DNA of 64,000 nt, from positions 1,280,001 through 1,344,000 of the forward strand of contig AP031354.1 of assembly GCA_037833965.1 (NCBI GenBank), read 5' to 3'. The DNA is from Marchantia polymorpha subsp. ruderalis (lineage: Eukaryota > Streptophyta > Marchantiopsida > Marchantiales > Marchantiaceae). The translations under genes and the position numbers were made by a program. Positions 62,801 to 64,000 of the stretch are shown here, in pieces. Below the pieces are notes generated by a model. The model did not search any database. It had not been told where the DNA came from and was given only the letters and a program-made list of their open reading frames with translations. Positions within the stretch are counted from its first letter, which is position 1; every line of letters begins with the position of its first letter.

Positions 62801-64000
62801 TTTCAAATAAGCAAGGAACAGACCTGGATGCTTGGGCTAGTTCGTTATCTGAACCATGTCGATTGAGCATGAGCTCCACAGCAGCAAACAATACATAGAG
62901 AACACCTGACTCTGCTGCTCCAACGTGCACAAGAGCCTCTAGTGCTCTACATGAAAGAAAGCAAAAGTATTAGACAATGGCAAAATAACAAGAACCTCCA
63001 CCTCAACTCACCAATTCTAGGCATGTTCTAAGATGATTAGTAAGCTTTTCATTTGTAACATGACATAAATCCAGGAAGCTTCCCAATTTTTTAACCGTCC
63101 TCTCAGCGAGCACTCCCCATGGCAATGATAAATAAACTTGGCACTCCCCATGGCAACGATAAATAAACTTACTGTTCTATCTCTTCTACCCTCACAAAAT
63201 CAAGAGCCAGCTGTAGTCTTCGCAATCGCAACAACCGCGGACTCCAACCTGTCATCACGTTCAATTACATTGTAACTTTCAAGAGTTAAAAAACAATCGC
63301 CACATGCTGCTGGTTATTCGAGAAGGCACCAAGTTAATCACATTGCAGTCTGCAGTCCTTTCTGCAAATATCAACCTCTTTCATAATTCTTCCAAAACTA
63401 CTGAAGTTAAAGCTGAAGAGACAAACCATTTTCCAAGCACAGGACTTCAGCTTCTTCAAGACCGTCCCACACCAGTGCTCGATCTAGCACTTCGCTCTGC
63501 CATCGCTGAAGCATTGTGCCTCGACTATTCATCCCCATATTCAGTTCATCCCAGCGGGATTGAGTTTCGGAGTCGTTGATCGCAGGCCATTCCTGCTCTT
63601 GGGGTACTAGTGTCAAGGGAGCAGACTGAGACCATGAAACGGCCAAGGGAGGAAGCACGACATGAAGAGAAGTTGCAGTCACTAGGTACATGGACCCCTG
63701 CGAGCAAAAAGCAAGGGTATCTCCAACATAACTACTCCTCATTTCGACCCTACCTCCAGACTTCTTTCTGACTTTTTCATAAAGGTCCCTTTCATCTACA
63801 GCTCCTCCAAGAATTCGCAGGATGTTTTGAGTTATCGTGAAGACATCTCCCTTATTTTCCAAGGGGCGAACTAAGGCTGTGACACCATACGGACTCAAGG
63901 CGACTATCACTGGCGATTCGGAGCGTTGGCATGGCAGGAAAACTCTTCTGACAGTGCTCTTGACAGCAGAAACAGAAGCATTAGCAGCTCCGTGGCGTGC
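50840..64000 (-). CDS. SPG11: Spatacsin-like protein (SPG11 homologue), 3' 24 exons, 5' end outside window
   Basis: Twenty-four exons read in one continuous frame from the window edge: 64000-63427, 63248-63173, 62946-62824, 62168-61919, 61597-61049, 60706-60521, 60198-59887, 59648-58977, 58808-58409, 58132-57993, 57859-57680, 57385-57182, 57048-56473, 56186-56130, 55988-55654, 55546-55087, 54963-54505, 54359-54243, 54003-53882, 53699-52922, 52792-52538, 52425-52240, 52118-51780 and 51598-50840. They total 8109 nt, or 2,702 residues plus stop. Plant spatacsin hallmarks are EVLDRALVWDGLEEAEVLCLEN, MALSTLMFAPVPLQKCL, CTLENLQPGLQRFPTLWR, TSLLQMMPRWLPQRVRRLLQ, LGLEHHLRRGRALAAFN, and the C-terminal spatacsin domain (MNFEMADLLESRGINLLEQ to GHGGAYLPIM). 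In animals spatacsin acts with spastizin and AP-5 in lysosome reformation and late-endosome sorting; the plant role is inferred. Arabidopsis has a homologue of about 3,200 aa, so about 500 N-terminal residues are probably missing. Introns are 46-655 nt. Confidence 0.92.

Overview
This is a nuclear window from a land plant. The genes have many short introns (mostly 60-350 nt) with GT-AG borders, and the families are plant ones: LOB-domain and DREB2-type factors, a GH16 xyloglucan transglycosylase/hydrolase, a pectin methylesterase, an oxophytodienoate reductase, an ABCD2-type half transporter and the plant form of spatacsin. Compact genes separated by AT-rich, repeat-derived spacers suggest a seedless plant, with a Selaginella-like lycophyte as my best guess. 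The lineage is an inference at moderate to low confidence.

Layout. The left third (1-19.5 kb) is rearranged, gene-poor DNA. A segment made of an F-box/kelch promoter and a divergent ankyrin-PGG gene occurs twice, at 1-2735 and 7824-10321 (the F-box body itself is at 6470-7812). All protein-coding remnants there are broken by frameshifts and stops. Where homology between the two copies ends, a giant imperfect palindrome begins (10316-19533, arms about 4.1 kb, 28-bp centre). Each arm carries the same frameshifted LOB-domain (LBD) pseudogene, fragments of an unidentified spliced gene, CACTA-like termini with a cluster of small hairpins, and a pair of 169-bp tandem repeats. A 980-bp block with a damaged DREB2-like AP2 gene is present in the left arm only.

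From 19.5 to 27.4 kb I see mostly AT-rich spacer with one GC-rich patch. Five intact-looking genes follow, each modelled here with phase-consistent exons: OPR (27476-29151, +, 375 aa), pectinesterase (35330-37438, +, 325 aa), an XTH with an unusual proline-rich N-terminus (39142-40677, +, 360 aa), an ABCD2-like transporter (44705-48915, +, 628 aa), and the 3' 24 exons of a spatacsin-like gene (50840 to beyond 64000, -, 2,702 aa visible).

Functionally, the pectinesterase and XTH are neighbouring, co-oriented wall-remodelling enzymes. OPR and the ABCD2-like protein belong to lipid/oxylipin and plastid transport chemistry. Spatacsin belongs to the AP-5/lysosome-vacuole trafficking machinery. Nothing suggests that the five genes are co-regulated. 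The palindrome and the segmental duplication around it are the most unusual content.
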